From: Candida dubliniensis CD36
Taxonomy: Eukaryota > Ascomycota > Pichiomycetes > Serinales > Debaryomycetaceae
DNA: 64,000 bases
NCBI RefSeq assembly: GCF_000026945.1
Contig: NC_012860.1
Span: 186,001 to 250,000, forward strand
Reading direction: 5' to 3'
This document shows, in pieces, positions 9,177-20,548 of the stretch. The notes under the pieces were generated by a model. It did not search any database, was not told where the DNA came from, and was given only the letters and a program-made list of their open reading frames with translations. The stretch's first letter is position 1. Each line of letters begins with the position of its first letter. A program made the position numbers and the translations under genes.

Positions 9177-9674
9177 GGCCAATTCCCACGAGAGGGGAAT
9201 GGGTTTCCTAATAGTTTTTATTATTGTCAAGACTAACTTTTTTTAGGAAAATATATGTAACTAATATGTGTAAATGAGTTGTTATAAGTATATCCTGAAA
9301 TGAAAAATGTGCATTATTGAAACTATTGAGTTGTCTTGTACGACATATTGTAGGTCCTATGTGTAGACATAGATGAAGGGGGTTCTACGGCGTAGAATTA
9401 GGCCAGCCTACGACGCAATGTGGCAAGCCCGCAAACACCAGAAGTTAAGCCAAGGGGAGTAAAAGATAAATAGAATTCAATTCTGGAACAAAACAAAAAC
9501 AAAAACAAAAGTACACCCACGAAAGAAAGAAAGAAAAAAAAAAAAAAAAAACAAAGAAGGGAAAAGGGAAGAAAACTACAAAAACAAAGTATAAGCAAAG
9601 GGCCAAACCCAGTTTTGATCAATTGGTAATAATATACTCTTTGAAATTTATATTCTCTTGTTTAATACAGTGAC
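9177..9674. other. Intergenic region RRS1-UAF30 with a hairpin-rich island
   Basis: A segment at about 9345-9460 is richer in GC than its surroundings. It contains perfect inverted repeats CTATGT-GTAG-ACATAG (9357-9372) and TTCTAC-GGC-GTAGAA (9383-9397), followed by GCCA...TGGC (9402-9424). An A-rich run sits near 9532-9551. I cannot assign a known RNA family. Confidence 0.5.
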
Positions 9675-10690
9675 ATGGCTAATACTAAATTTGATTCCGA
9701 GGAATTCCTTCCTACAATTGACGTATGATACAATAATCTTTATAGTTGTTTTTGATAAGCATTAATTAAGTTTTATATATTATGAGATACTAACCCATCG
9801 TTATAGGCCATTTTGAGTGTTGCTAATTTGGAAGAAATAACAGTGAAAAGAATAAGAAATGCATTACAAGAATTATTTGAAGTGGATCTAACTCCAAATA
9901 AGGTATGTTGATAGAAATTTTTTTGAATTTAAGAGTACTTAATAATCTTTGATATTAACATTATTTATAACCTTTGGGTTTGGGGTTTATTTTAGAAACA
10001 AATTAATGAAGTGATATTACAACGTTACCATGATTTAGTCGATAGACGAGAAAATGATGAAAAATGGAAACAAGAAATAGACAGGAAAGAAATGGAAAGA
10101 CAAGATGCTCTTTTAGCAGCAAGGTTACTGAGAGAAGAAATGAGTAGGTTTGGGAAACGAACCATTCGTAAAGCAACACAAGCTGCATCAAAATCAAAAT
10201 CATCGAAATCAAAGTCTAATACAAAGCGCCTGGCCCCTAACAATGCTTTCAATAGAGAAATGGCATTATCTCCAGAATTGGCCAATGTGATTGGTGTTGA
10301 TAAATGTTCAAGACCACAGGTGGTGAAACTTTTATGGGCATATATTAAAGATCATAATTTACAAAATCCTCAAGATAAACGACAAATTGAATGTGATGAG
10401 AAATTGCAAAAATTATTTAAGAAAAGTATGTTGAAATATGTTATATATATAACAAGATCTATTGTGTATAATTTTTACTAACTCGATTTAATTTATTAGA
10501 AAGTGTTGGTGCATTCCATATGAATAAAATTCTAAGTGATCATATTTTTAAACCAGAAGATTGGGAAACAAGTTTTTCTTCAGTCGGGTTTGGTAGTAGT
10601 ATGACTGAAGAAGAACCACAACCAGAACCAGATACCACAGAAGACTTTGTAACCAGTGTCAAAGAGGAAAGTGTTTCTGAAGAGGAATAA
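9675..10690 (+). CDS. UAF30/TRI1: SWIB/MDM2-domain protein with DEK-C domain, four exons
   Basis: The family includes Saccharomyces Uaf30, a subunit of the RNA polymerase I upstream activating factor, and its paralog Tri1. The exons are 9675-9722, 9807-9902, 9996-10425 and 10500-10690, giving 254 residues. All junctions keep the frame: introns start with GTATGA or GTATGT, have TACTAAC-like branch sites (for example 9788-9794 and one near 10477) and end in TAG. The DEK-C domain spans exons 1-3 (about residues 10-65) and ends near LQRYHDLVDRRE. A Ser/Lys-rich linker follows. The SWIB domain starts near ALSPELANVIG and is completed only after splicing, where exon 4 supplies SVGAFHMNKILSDHIF. The C-terminus is acidic. 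The protein could match either paralog; in this clade one gene probably represents both. Confidence 0.88.
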
Positions 10691-11196
10691 AATAGCCGTA
10701 TTATGATGGGATGAATTGTAAACTTGTATTTGTAATGTATAATTTAGAATAAAAAGTTCAACCAGTATCAATTTTGTATCATCTCTATACCACCCTGAGA
10801 AAACCAGAAGTGGTTAACTCCCCTAAAATGTTAAAGTTGAATTCAGGGTTTAGAATACAAACATTTATATAAGAATTATTATACCCGACGGAGGAATCCA
10901 ATTAGAGAAAGAATTAGAGAGGGTGTTCTATATGCTGATTGGGTGGTAGTAGTAGTTGTAGTGCTACCTACATTAAAAAAACAGGGAAAGGGAAAGGGAA
11001 AAGAAGAAAAATGAAAAGCGTGTAACTAAGCCCAAAAAAAAAGAATTTTGAAGTTTAAATTTGTTTTCATTTTGATTGCCTGTTCTTAAATCTCTTGTAT
11101 TGTTATTGCCCTTTTTGGGATTCTTATATATATTTACTTACTACCACCACCACCACCACCGCCACTTCTTTTTATTAATAACAACACCATTATACA
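10691..11196. other. Intergenic region UAF30 to Ync13-like gene
   Basis: This is the 3' end of the SWIB gene and the promoter of the large MUN-domain gene. A CCA repeat followed by CCGCCA lies at about 11142-11165 just before the start. GGGAAA-type purine repeats are near 10983-11010. No RNA gene was recognised. Confidence 0.45.
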
Positions 11197-14100
11197 ATGA
11201 AATCCAGGAACTCGCCTTCTGTGGATCTGCCGAGGTCACGAAGAGTAGTGAGCATGGCGTCCACGTCGACGATACAGATTACACACTTGGGTCCGGAACC
11301 GGCTAGTAAAGAAGAATTATACAAATATGTCTTGAAAGTTATTCTTTTGGAATACAGTAATGAAGCTCGATTTAGGACACCAATACTAGAATCAATCAAA
11401 CAAACGTCACGTCCTAATAGCAATAGATCAAGCATGGTTTTTGATCAAAAGATCCCACAGTATGCTTTGAAAAATTTAAAGACACAATTACAATTGATCA
11501 TGACAAATAAAAAACAAGTTGAGGAAAATTTCCGAAGATCATTATTAAGAATATACGGAGAAGTATTAGATCCAAATCTGGAGAATGAAGTTCGGAAAAT
11601 TGATTTTTTGATACCTAAATTTGCTGCATTTGCAAATCAAGAATTAAAGAAAGTATCACAAATGAATGATGACGAAATAACCGATACTGTTTTTGAACAA
11701 ACAAGACAATTTGTTGATTTCCTTATAGAGATTGTGACAGCAAAGAAAGATTATGACCCAGGGTTGATTTCACAATTGAAAGCAAGAAAAGATTCGTTCC
11801 AAACATCAAATGCAAAACTACAACCTGAGTCTAGTCAAAATGTCAAATATCCAACTAAATCTTATAGAATAAGTGATATGAATAAATCATTTCTTGATTT
11901 ACTCAAAAAAATATTTGATGTTGACGATACCAAATTACAACAAGATGTATTCAAATATAAAGACATAGCATTAGCTAAACCATTGCATAATGATGTTCAA
12001 GAGTTAGCTAAAATAGAGGTCAATCTAAATAATTTCACATCGGATCTGTCATTGCAACAATGGAAGGAAAGACAAGAAAACATCAGGTCTCAAGTTATTA
12101 ATAGATACAAAATCCCATCTGATTTGACACTTTTACCTATACCGCCAACCCCCAGTGACGAAGACTATTATGTACTTCCTAAAAATGGAGAGCTGAGAAT
12201 GTACTTTCTGACTCTTGTGAAATGCATAGTAAATTCTCGGAATCAAATGGAATTTTCTGACCCTAATGAACCATTTTTTGAGAAAACGGAATTGGACTTG
12301 ATTAATATATGTGCAAGAGTTTGGCATATAGATTACCCAACCAGAGCAGTATTATTATATTCTGCTGCTCAGTCTGCACAAGCATTAGTTGATTTCCCAT
12401 TAGACACTGGACTGAAGAAATCGACACCTGTCAACATTATAGCTAGCGAAAAATTGTTTCAATTATGTAAACAAATGGTAGAAGATGGGAGCTTAGATTG
12501 GGATGAGAAAACCATATGGTCAATTGAAGATCAAAATGAATGGGTGAATGACTTGTCTGAATCTTATAGTCAAGTATTTACTGCGTTGAAGGAAAACCTT
12601 CAATTAGTATTTAATGAAACCGTGAAACCCAAATTTGGTCCGTACTTGCAATTTCTTTGTGATCATATTGAATCAGATGCATTATTCCCCTTGATGGAAG
12701 AAACAAATTTACCGAAAAAATGGGAAAAGAGACTTACAAAGTCACTAATGAAAGTTGCTGGAGGTAGATACGGGGAATACCTTGCCAGTTTACCCAGAAA
12801 CGGTTCAGTTAATGTGATTCATATCATTAATGTTTGTGACAGTTTAATATCCGACATAAAAAAACTACAAAAACGTTACAAGAACCCGTTATTGGGTTTT
12901 TTAAATGTGGCGAGAACTGTTGCGTCAATCACCACTGGGATGTTTGCAAGTGACGCGGAAGCAACACTTAATTATATTCAAACAATACTACAAAATAATG
13001 ATGAAAGAATACCTTATGCCGATGCCTTAGAGGTTTATCAATTACTTAATGAAATTAGAGATATACATAATCAAGTAACGCCAGCTGGTTCGGTGTTTAA
13101 ATTTGATTTGGAAAAATTTTTTTACCCGTACTTGGAAGCTTGGGTCAATGAAAGTAATGAGAAAATACATGGTATTGTCAATGAAGCACTTAAAAAGGAT
13201 AATTATGAACCCATTGACTTAGATGAGGATGAAAAAAGAAGCAGTCATACTATATTGGATATATTTGCCATTATTAAGCAATATGTAATGACAATTAAGA
13301 AACAAAATTGGAATGATGAAAATCAGATCAATAATGTTTATACTATGTTGTTGAAAAGTATTTCCAATGGAGCATTGTTTTATTCCGACCAAGTTTCTAA
13401 AAGAATAATCCAGGAATTGCAACCACCTACTCCTGAACCAACAGAAGATGAACCTCCAGAAACAAAAAAAAATTGGTTGTATGAAGTGAAAAATGTGGTT
13501 TCAAATATTCAAAATTTCAAAAGACCTGAACCGGAAGTGGTTTATAATTTTGAAGCAACTACATGTGTGGCATTGAATAACTTATCAGCAATGATGAATC
13601 AATTAACAAAACTTGAAGATTGGATTGATGTGGAAACACTTTCTGCAACTTCTTCTTCACCAAAACAATACTTGAGTCATGTTTTTTCCATTAGAATTGT
13701 TCACGGTGAAAATCTTCGTGCATCTAAAGACGCCATGTGGGGAAAAATTAATCCTTATGTTGCTGTGGTTGATTTGAATGGTAAGAGATTGCTTACACGA
13801 ACAAGAACAATAGATCACAATCCTGATCCTGAATGGGATGAAGAATTTGAAATTACTATCCCACCAGAACAACCATCCCTTGATATTTCCGTTGTTGTAT
13901 GGGATGATAGATTTGGACAACATCAATTATGTGGTAAGGCGTTCCTTGAATTAAACCCTAGAAGATTTAGTACTAGTGGTATTCCTGAAGAAATCACATT
14001 GGACCTTGATTTCCAAGGGAAAGTTATACTTGAAGTTGCAGTTGAAAGTGAGATTTTAGATGCTAAATTTGTCATGGGGAGAGCTTTTAGAGCTTTAATG

Positions 14101-15042
14101 AGAGCTCAAGAAAGATCTATTAAATTGATTGTTGAGAAATTTTCAGGTTTTATTCAAAGTTGTTTTTCACGTGCAAATTTGAAATCAGTATGTGCTAAAG
14201 GTCAACCATCAAGAGAAGAATTTGAAGAATCAATTAAAAATTTATGTGATTATTTAAACATGAATTTGAGTATTCTTAAAGAATTTTTAATGAATGAAAT
14301 TTTTATGAAAACTATGGTGGCAACTTGGAAAAATGTTGTTAGTGCTGCTGATGAATTAATGTTACCAAAACTATCTAAAGCAAAAATCAATACTGAATCT
14401 GGTGGCACTTCATGGCAATCTGTTTCATCAAAACTTGCCACAGTTTCATTATCTTCAATAGGGATTTTAGGAATTGATGGACCATTATCAATTAATGAAA
14501 TTGAAACCGTTTTAGGTTGGCTTAATTTTTTGTGTACATTTTTCCATCATGAAGGTAATGGACCACCTATGGAGGATTTGAAAACTGATCAATACCAATC
14601 ATTACTTTTAGTTCCAGCTTTATATGATCAAACCGATGAATATTTGATTGAAGAAGTGGAAAGACTATCTACTGCTTATGTGCAAATGTTGAACAATAGA
14701 AATAATGCTGATTTAGCATTCCATACTGAACATAATGGAAATGGTGGTAATTCAATTAAAAATGAAAAGCGGATGAATAGGACAGGGAGTCTTTTAAGGA
14801 ATAATACAATCAATGCTAATGCTACTGCCAAAGCTAGAAAACAAGCCGCTAAAGAAATGAAAGAAGCAAAATCAGATCCTATTGCAAGTAAAACTTCTAA
14901 AGAAGATATAATTTTGAGAATATTAATTGCAAGAGGTAAAAGAAATTATGTCTGTCAAAGATTAAATCAAAGAGCAAAATTGGCTTATAGTATGGCGACA
15001 GAGAGAATGGCTAGAGCAGCAGCAGAAAGAAGGTTCACTTGA
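11197..15042 (+). CDS. Large MUN/C2-domain protein, Ync13/Munc13-like
   Basis: This 1281-residue protein has the layout MUN part 1, C2 domain, MUN part 2, as in fission yeast Ync13, which helps exocytosis and endocytosis at the septum. The C2 domain lies at about residues 827-950 (FSIRIVHGENL, NPYVAVVDLNGKRL, PEWDEEFEI, VVVWDDRFG). It is flanked by long helical regions with MHD1-like (about 550-780) and MHD2-like (about 1000-1190) character. In C2 domains that bind Ca2+ the first loop usually ends in DPYV; here it is NPYV, so Ca2+ binding may be weak or absent. The C-terminus is basic and Ala-rich (ERMARAAAERRF). The start is the first ATG; a second in-frame ATG at codon 20 is possible. I know of no well-studied Saccharomyces counterpart. 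The family assignment comes from domain order and motifs. Confidence 0.75.
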   Translation: MKSRNSPSVDLPRSRRVVSMASTSTIQITHLGPEPASKEELYKYVLKVILLEYSNEARFRTPILESIKQTSRPNSNRSSMVFDQKIPQYALKNLKTQLQLIMTNKKQVEENFRRSLLRIYGEVLDPNLENEVRKIDFLIPKFAAFANQELKKVSQMNDDEITDTVFEQTRQFVDFLIEIVTAKKDYDPGLISQLKARKDSFQTSNAKLQPESSQNVKYPTKSYRISDMNKSFLDLLKKIFDVDDTKLQQDVFKYKDIALAKPLHNDVQELAKIEVNLNNFTSDLSLQQWKERQENIRSQVINRYKIPSDLTLLPIPPTPSDEDYYVLPKNGELRMYFLTLVKCIVNSRNQMEFSDPNEPFFEKTELDLINICARVWHIDYPTRAVLLYSAAQSAQALVDFPLDTGLKKSTPVNIIASEKLFQLCKQMVEDGSLDWDEKTIWSIEDQNEWVNDLSESYSQVFTALKENLQLVFNETVKPKFGPYLQFLCDHIESDALFPLMEETNLPKKWEKRLTKSLMKVAGGRYGEYLASLPRNGSVNVIHIINVCDSLISDIKKLQKRYKNPLLGFLNVARTVASITTGMFASDAEATLNYIQTILQNNDERIPYADALEVYQLLNEIRDIHNQVTPAGSVFKFDLEKFFYPYLEAWVNESNEKIHGIVNEALKKDNYEPIDLDEDEKRSSHTILDIFAIIKQYVMTIKKQNWNDENQINNVYTMLLKSISNGALFYSDQVSKRIIQELQPPTPEPTEDEPPETKKNWLYEVKNVVSNIQNFKRPEPEVVYNFEATTCVALNNLSAMMNQLTKLEDWIDVETLSATSSSPKQYLSHVFSIRIVHGENLRASKDAMWGKINPYVAVVDLNGKRLLTRTRTIDHNPDPEWDEEFEITIPPEQPSLDISVVVWDDRFGQHQLCGKAFLELNPRRFSTSGIPEEITLDLDFQGKVILEVAVESEILDAKFVMGRAFRALMRAQERSIKLIVEKFSGFIQSCFSRANLKSVCAKGQPSREEFEESIKNLCDYLNMNLSILKEFLMNEIFMKTMVATWKNVVSAADELMLPKLSKAKINTESGGTSWQSVSSKLATVSLSSIGILGIDGPLSINEIETVLGWLNFLCTFFHHEGNGPPMEDLKTDQYQSLLLVPALYDQTDEYLIEEVERLSTAYVQMLNNRNNADLAFHTEHNGNGGNSIKNEKRMNRTGSLLRNNTINANATAKARKQAAKEMKEAKSDPIASKTSKEDIILRILIARGKRNYVCQRLNQRAKLAYSMATERMARAAAERRFT

Positions 15043-15336
15043 GTCCTTGAGTCTTGGTCAATGTTGATTTGTATTTAGTTTGTAATCTTGTTTGTTCGCT
15101 GTTTCTTGATTGTGGATGCATTTTTTAGTGAACTTTTAATATGAAGTATACGAATACAAAGTTTTAACAATTAAATAGGTACTAATCAAGTAAGAATTTA
15201 AAATACATATAAAACAGTTACATAATATATAAAAAAAAGGGAAATAGACTAAAAGAATAAAAAAATAATAAAAAAAACACGTAAATAAATCAAACTATTT
15301 TCCTTTTCTTAAAAAAAAAAAAACTTAGAATAACAA
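15043..15336. other. Convergent 3' intergenic region, Ync13-like gene and SIN3
   Basis: Very AT-rich convergent 3' ends with A-runs near 15230-15240 and 15311-15323. Nothing else is seen. Confidence 0.45.
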
Positions 15337-18300
15337 CTAAGATGATTTGGTTTCAGATTGGACTTTTTCATTTTCTCCAAGAACTTCTGTACTATGAGTT
15401 TCATCGGCTGTAGTGTCATCAACGTCATGTTGAATTGTAGTATCATTGTTTTCTTCAGGTACAAGTTCCTCTTGTTTGTTTTCGGTGGTCACTGATTTTG
15501 CTTCTGGTTCTTGTTCTGTTTGGTTGGTCTTACTGTTGTCGATATTCTCAGCGTTCTTTGAAGCTTCCTCTATAGTTTCATTAGCCTCCAGATCTTTTTG
15601 TTTATCAGACGAATTCAACTGCTCTTCAAATTTCTTAAGTTCAACACCTCCTTTATCAAACAAAACTGAAACTCTTTCTTCAATTACCTCAAGATTTTGA
15701 TCTTCTGGTAAACTAGACTTCCAGCCACTCTCTCCTTCGATAAGATCTTTGAGTTGAGCCAACTTGTCTTCTCTTTTAGAGTTAGAGTCTTGCTTTTTGT
15801 AGACTGCCTTTGAAACAAATTCATCATGAGAACCGCTCTCAAAAAATAAACTGTATGAGTTTTCACTAACGGATACTTTAAGGCCAGACCCGGTGCGTCC
15901 TTCTACCGAATCTTCATCGACTGACTCAATAAACGATCTAGAAAATGGCATATTCAACTTGGAAGCAGGCACACCTTCTGTAGGATGTGACATCACATAA
16001 CTGGTGACATAATAGTTGTATTTCTCTTCAACATTTTCATGGTCATTAATGGTTAAATCATCTAGACTGATAAATTGAATATTGACACTGTCATCATCTT
16101 CCTTGAACGAGATTTTAAACATATTTTCTTCAGGTGACATAAAAGACCTCACCAGTATACGATACAAAATTTGCTCTTTGGCACTTGAGACGGGCTTTAA
16201 TCTATCATTTTCAAATAACACCATTATTTCTGAGGTTTTCGCATCAGTAATCATTGAATGCATATGTTTTGTCATAGCTTGTACAACTTTATCAATAGTA
16301 TAAACCTTGTAGGCTCTGTTTCTGTAACCTTGACGCAAGCTCTCTTCAAACCATTGATGCTCAATTTCTCCTTCGATTAACTTCTCTGACAACTCCAACA
16401 CTTGTTTATAACAGTCTTTGGTTCCCACAATCTCAACACCCATGTCTTCCAATTGGTGCAGAAGCAAATTCAAATCCTTTGCAAATTTTGGAAATTTCCG
16501 ATTTCTAATTTCTTTGCCAACTTTTTCATTCATAGACTTGATTTCAGCTAGTCTGGTATATAAAATTTGTAAATGACGGAAGAAAACATAAATAGTTGTG
16601 TTACAAAACAAGTTGTATTTGTCGCGTCTCCGTTGTTCATTTTGGTCGTTGAACAGAAACTTGGTATTAGCAGTTGTGATCCATAATTCGCTGGATTTTT
16701 CAAGCTCTTCATTTGCTTCTTGAATAGCTAACTCACTTGATTGCAAACCTGGTGACCCTGAACGATCATCCTTTTTGGATTTGGATTGTTTCTTCAAGAC
16801 ATCCTTGAGTAAATCTGTGTCTCTTGATCTCTTTTTAGAAGAATCTGAACCATTTTCAATTATGTCTACGTCACCTTTGTCATTCTCCTCCTCAGAAGAC
16901 TTTTCAATTCTGCCTCGTGCCGCCAAGGCGGTTTCAATGGTTTCTGTCGGTATACTGAAAAACAAAGACATGAAAAACTGTAAAAATTGTAACAACTTCT
17001 CTCTGTCATGTGCTGAGTAAGTAGAAGACCTATTGATGAAAACTTCTGCCAATTTTAAAATATCAAACAAAACCTCATTGTCGTTGAACTCATAGTTTAA
17101 TTGCTCTTGAGGTTTAGGCGTCAAAGGGTGCAATCGTTTGTTTTGTTGTTCCACTTTGACGGTGCTGATTTCGCTTACCAATTGTTTAACTGTCAACAAC
17201 TTCTTATCAGCTTGTTTGAAAGTTAACCCCACATGGTCCAACGACTTGTAGAAGACTTTTTGCTCCATTTCTCTCCATACTTTATTCCATTCTCTTTGAG
17301 CACGTTTCCATTCTTCGTCTTTTTGCTTTAATCTTTTCAACACAATTGGAACTGCAATTGAAGGATTTTCGTGTAAAGCATCGATAACTTCAAATCCACG
17401 GTCCTTATCATAGATTTTTCTGATGATTTTTTTATAAATTGTGCTGGAGTTATGACCTAAACCAGGAGGTAATTTAAAGGTCGCTTTTTGCTCCGGCGTC
17501 ATATTGGCAATTCTATTGGCAATAGTCTCCAAAATTTGAATTGTACGCAAATTGGATTCCATGTAATAGTCGAATTCTAGTCTTTCCTCTTCAATTTTGA
17601 ACAATATTTCCTCATATTGATTCTTACGATGGGCAATGAATCCTGAATCCTCCGAGGCCCACGTAGGGTGGCCAACCCACTCATCATTTAAAACTTCCCA
17701 ACACATTTCATCTCTACCAGAACAAGGCATGTAAGTCTCTGCCTTAGGTAACTGTCTGTATGAAGGTCCATAGGCCTTACATAACGAAAGCTCAAGATGA
17801 TGCTTTTTGAAAGTGATGTTTTCAATGTTTTGGGGTTTGTCCTCGTAGCCAACAAACATTTTGAACCAATTAAATAACTCAACATTCGTGTCTCCAATGA
17901 AGCCTTGAACTCTTTCGACTAAAGTATCCTTGTCAATGATATCTTGAGTGAATAAATTCAACAATTTCAAAAAATCACCGTATGTTTGTTTGTTACCAAT
18001 AGCTTTCTTGACTTTATCAAAAAATCCAATTTCTTCAGAAAACGAAGTACTTTTAACTGTTCCTGATGGAGGTACTGGTTCAGGAATACCTGGCACTAAT
18101 GTGGGGTTAATTGCAACAGCAGCAGGCACTTGTGCTTTGCTTGACACCTTTTGCCCTCTTTGTGATACTGCACCAGTTCTCAAGTTAGAATATTGACTTT
18201 CTTGATTGTAATTGTCTTGATATGGTTCAGAAACTGACTTTCTCTTTCCTGTAACTTGATCATTAGATGGGGTACCATAAACAGACTCAGGACTGGCTGC

Positions 18301-20002
18301 ATTTGGAAAGTTGCTTTGTTGCTGAACTGCTGATTGCTGCAATTGTGCATATTGCGGATTGGTGGCCGGTCCAGCAGGTTGAAAATTGCCAACTGGTGGC
18401 AACTGTGTTCCATTGTTAACGTAGTATCCATCCTGTGCTTGTGCCTGTTGGTAATTTAGATTACTGGTGTCTGGTAAAAACTGTTTAAAATCATCCAAGA
18501 GATCTGGTGAATTAGCAAATAATACAGTAACTTGTTCATAAACTTCGGCAATTTGTTTCTGTTCTCTTTGATACGTTTGTAAAATTTCTAAAAACTGTTT
18601 GTAGATATCTGGCTGACTAGCAAACCTGGTTTTAATTTTGTTAACATAAGATATAGCATGATTAAATCCAACTTGTCCGCTAGCACCATTTTGTGCTTCC
18701 ATGGAAGCTGGGTCGGCAAACTGTTGTGGTTGAGACTGCTGTGGTTGCTGAGTCTGTGGTGAAGATTGTTCCTGTTGACTGATAACAAGACTTTCTTCTC
18801 CACCCCATCTTTGGTTATACGTAGCGTTTGAAATATTAGGTCTAGTGGTTGTACCTGTGGGGGTCGTTACACGAATTGGGTTTGGATCTGATGGGTCCAA
18901 TGAACATTCAATCTTATATCCTGGTGGTAAAAAAGTGTTAAACCCTTGAATCAAATTTGGATGTCCTCTAAATAGTGTTGAAACACGATCAATTACTCCA
19001 GGTGTATCAATACTAATGTTAAAGAGCAAATGGTTTGTTAGTAAAATGGAACAAAGAAGAACAAACGGGGAGAAAAAAAAAATATCACTCTGTGCGGGTA
19101 TTGCTATTCATCGGCAAAGTGGATTCTCACTTATACACAGGATCTTCCAAATTTCCAATGGCCGACAAAACCAAACGCACCGAAAGTTCAACAACATACC
19201 TCTGTGATTTGAAATCTTTCATAATATCGAGAAAATTGTTATATACCTCAGCTTGGTTGCTGAATTGTACTTTGACCTGATCTAAGTAGGATAACGCGTC
19301 CTTGACATTTAATGGCCTGTACACGTTGGTTGTGGTGGACCGATTAGGAACTCCTCCAATGACGGGAGATGTTTGTGGGGCTGGTTGTGAAATAGTTGCA
19401 GGATATGCCCCTTGATCGTTGCCAACATGTCCCAAAGAGCTGGGAGGTGGGAGATGAGTTGAACCAGTTGATGGCGGTGGATTCAATGCGACATTCGATG
19501 GTCTTCTCAATTCTGCTGTCTGTCTTGATTGATCGGATGATGACTAAACATTTGGAGTTAGTATGGGTTGTTCTGTTGTTTTTTTTTTTGTTACTCTAAA
19601 TAATACCCAAGATTTGGTTCTAATATACATACTTGTCCCATCTGTATCTGATCGCTTGCAGGATTGATGGATGGAATGTTGAACCCATGTGGATGGTGGC
19701 CACTGCCATTGCCCAAACTTGGCAAACTCGGTAAGGGATAAAAAGCTTGTCCGCCTATAAATAACCGGTTCGTTAGTACTTCCTCTCTCTCTAAACAATA
19801 GTAAAGCATCTCAAAAACATACCTTGCTCCAACGTTGCTGGTGGGGGTAACACTGGGGGATGTTGACGACTAAAAAAAAAAAAAGAATGTTGTTAGTATA
19901 CCAAAACAAATTTATAGGGATAAACAAAATTATAGAAACATACTTGAACGGCTGACCAAGTGGTCGCTGTTGATTGTTCCAAGGTTCCTGATGATTCGAC
20001 AT
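15337..20002 (-). CDS. SIN3: Sin3 transcriptional corepressor scaffold, five exons
   Basis: Sin3 is the scaffold of the Rpd3 histone deacetylase complexes. On the minus strand the exons are 20002-19944, 19869-19823, 19754-19633, 19543-19200 and 19012-15337, giving 1415 residues. All four introns begin with GTATGT, carry TACTAAC and end in TAG, and every junction keeps the frame. Domains are PAH1 (about 155-225, split by intron 4 at KSQ/SIDTPG), PAH2 (about 308-380), PAH3 (about 515-585), the Sin3 HDAC-interaction region (about 605-705, with PSYRQLP and [10 protein letters not shown]) and a conserved C-terminal region. The extreme C-terminus is acidic and Glu/Thr-rich. Gln/Pro-rich linkers separate the PAH domains. 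The gene is divergent from RPB11. Four introns are exceptional for a budding-yeast gene. The start ATG at 20002 lies in a short first exon. Confidence 0.93.
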
Positions 20003-20548
20003 TAAGACTTTTTTAAAACCTTTTGGGGGGGGTGTTCAAAAATGTGACTCGTATCTAAACTGTATCAGTTGCTTTCTGATTGTATTTCAAAAATTCTGAG
20101 ATGAAATAAATCAAGAATAAAAAAAAAAGAAAAACTGTTTGACTTGCTTCCTCTAAACTAAACAGTAACTAAAAAGGATTACTTCAGTTATACTATTTGG
20201 GAATAGAAAGATCAGATTGGGTGTTCTTGTATTTGATTGTGGATTAACTGGAGAAGTTTAAACTAAAGATGTTGTCAATGAATTTTTCTATTTTCCTTTG
20301 GGTGGGTGAAGCGACCGAGACTTTCAGAAAAAAAAGTGAGAGCCATTTCTAAGAAAAGCAAAATTGGGACACAAATAAACAATAAATTACCCGGATAAAT
20401 ATTATCAATTTATCAATTTTCTTTGTTTCTTTCTCTTCTCAGTCTACCAAATTTCACCAACAAAAAAAAAACAATCATGTAAATGGAAAGACCATTCTTT
20501 ACTCTAGACACTTTCAATACCAAATACTAGAAATACAGATTTTCTATC
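20003..20548. other. Divergent promoter region SIN3/RPB11
   Basis: About 550 bp shared by the two divergent starts. It contains poly-G (20025-20032) and several A-runs, and CT-rich sequence near 20420-20445. No specific motif was recognised. Confidence 0.45.

Noticed and set aside
9440..9452. CAGAAGTTAAGCC resembling part of 5S rRNA
   Set aside because: Only about a dozen bases match and none of the rest of 5S rRNA is present.
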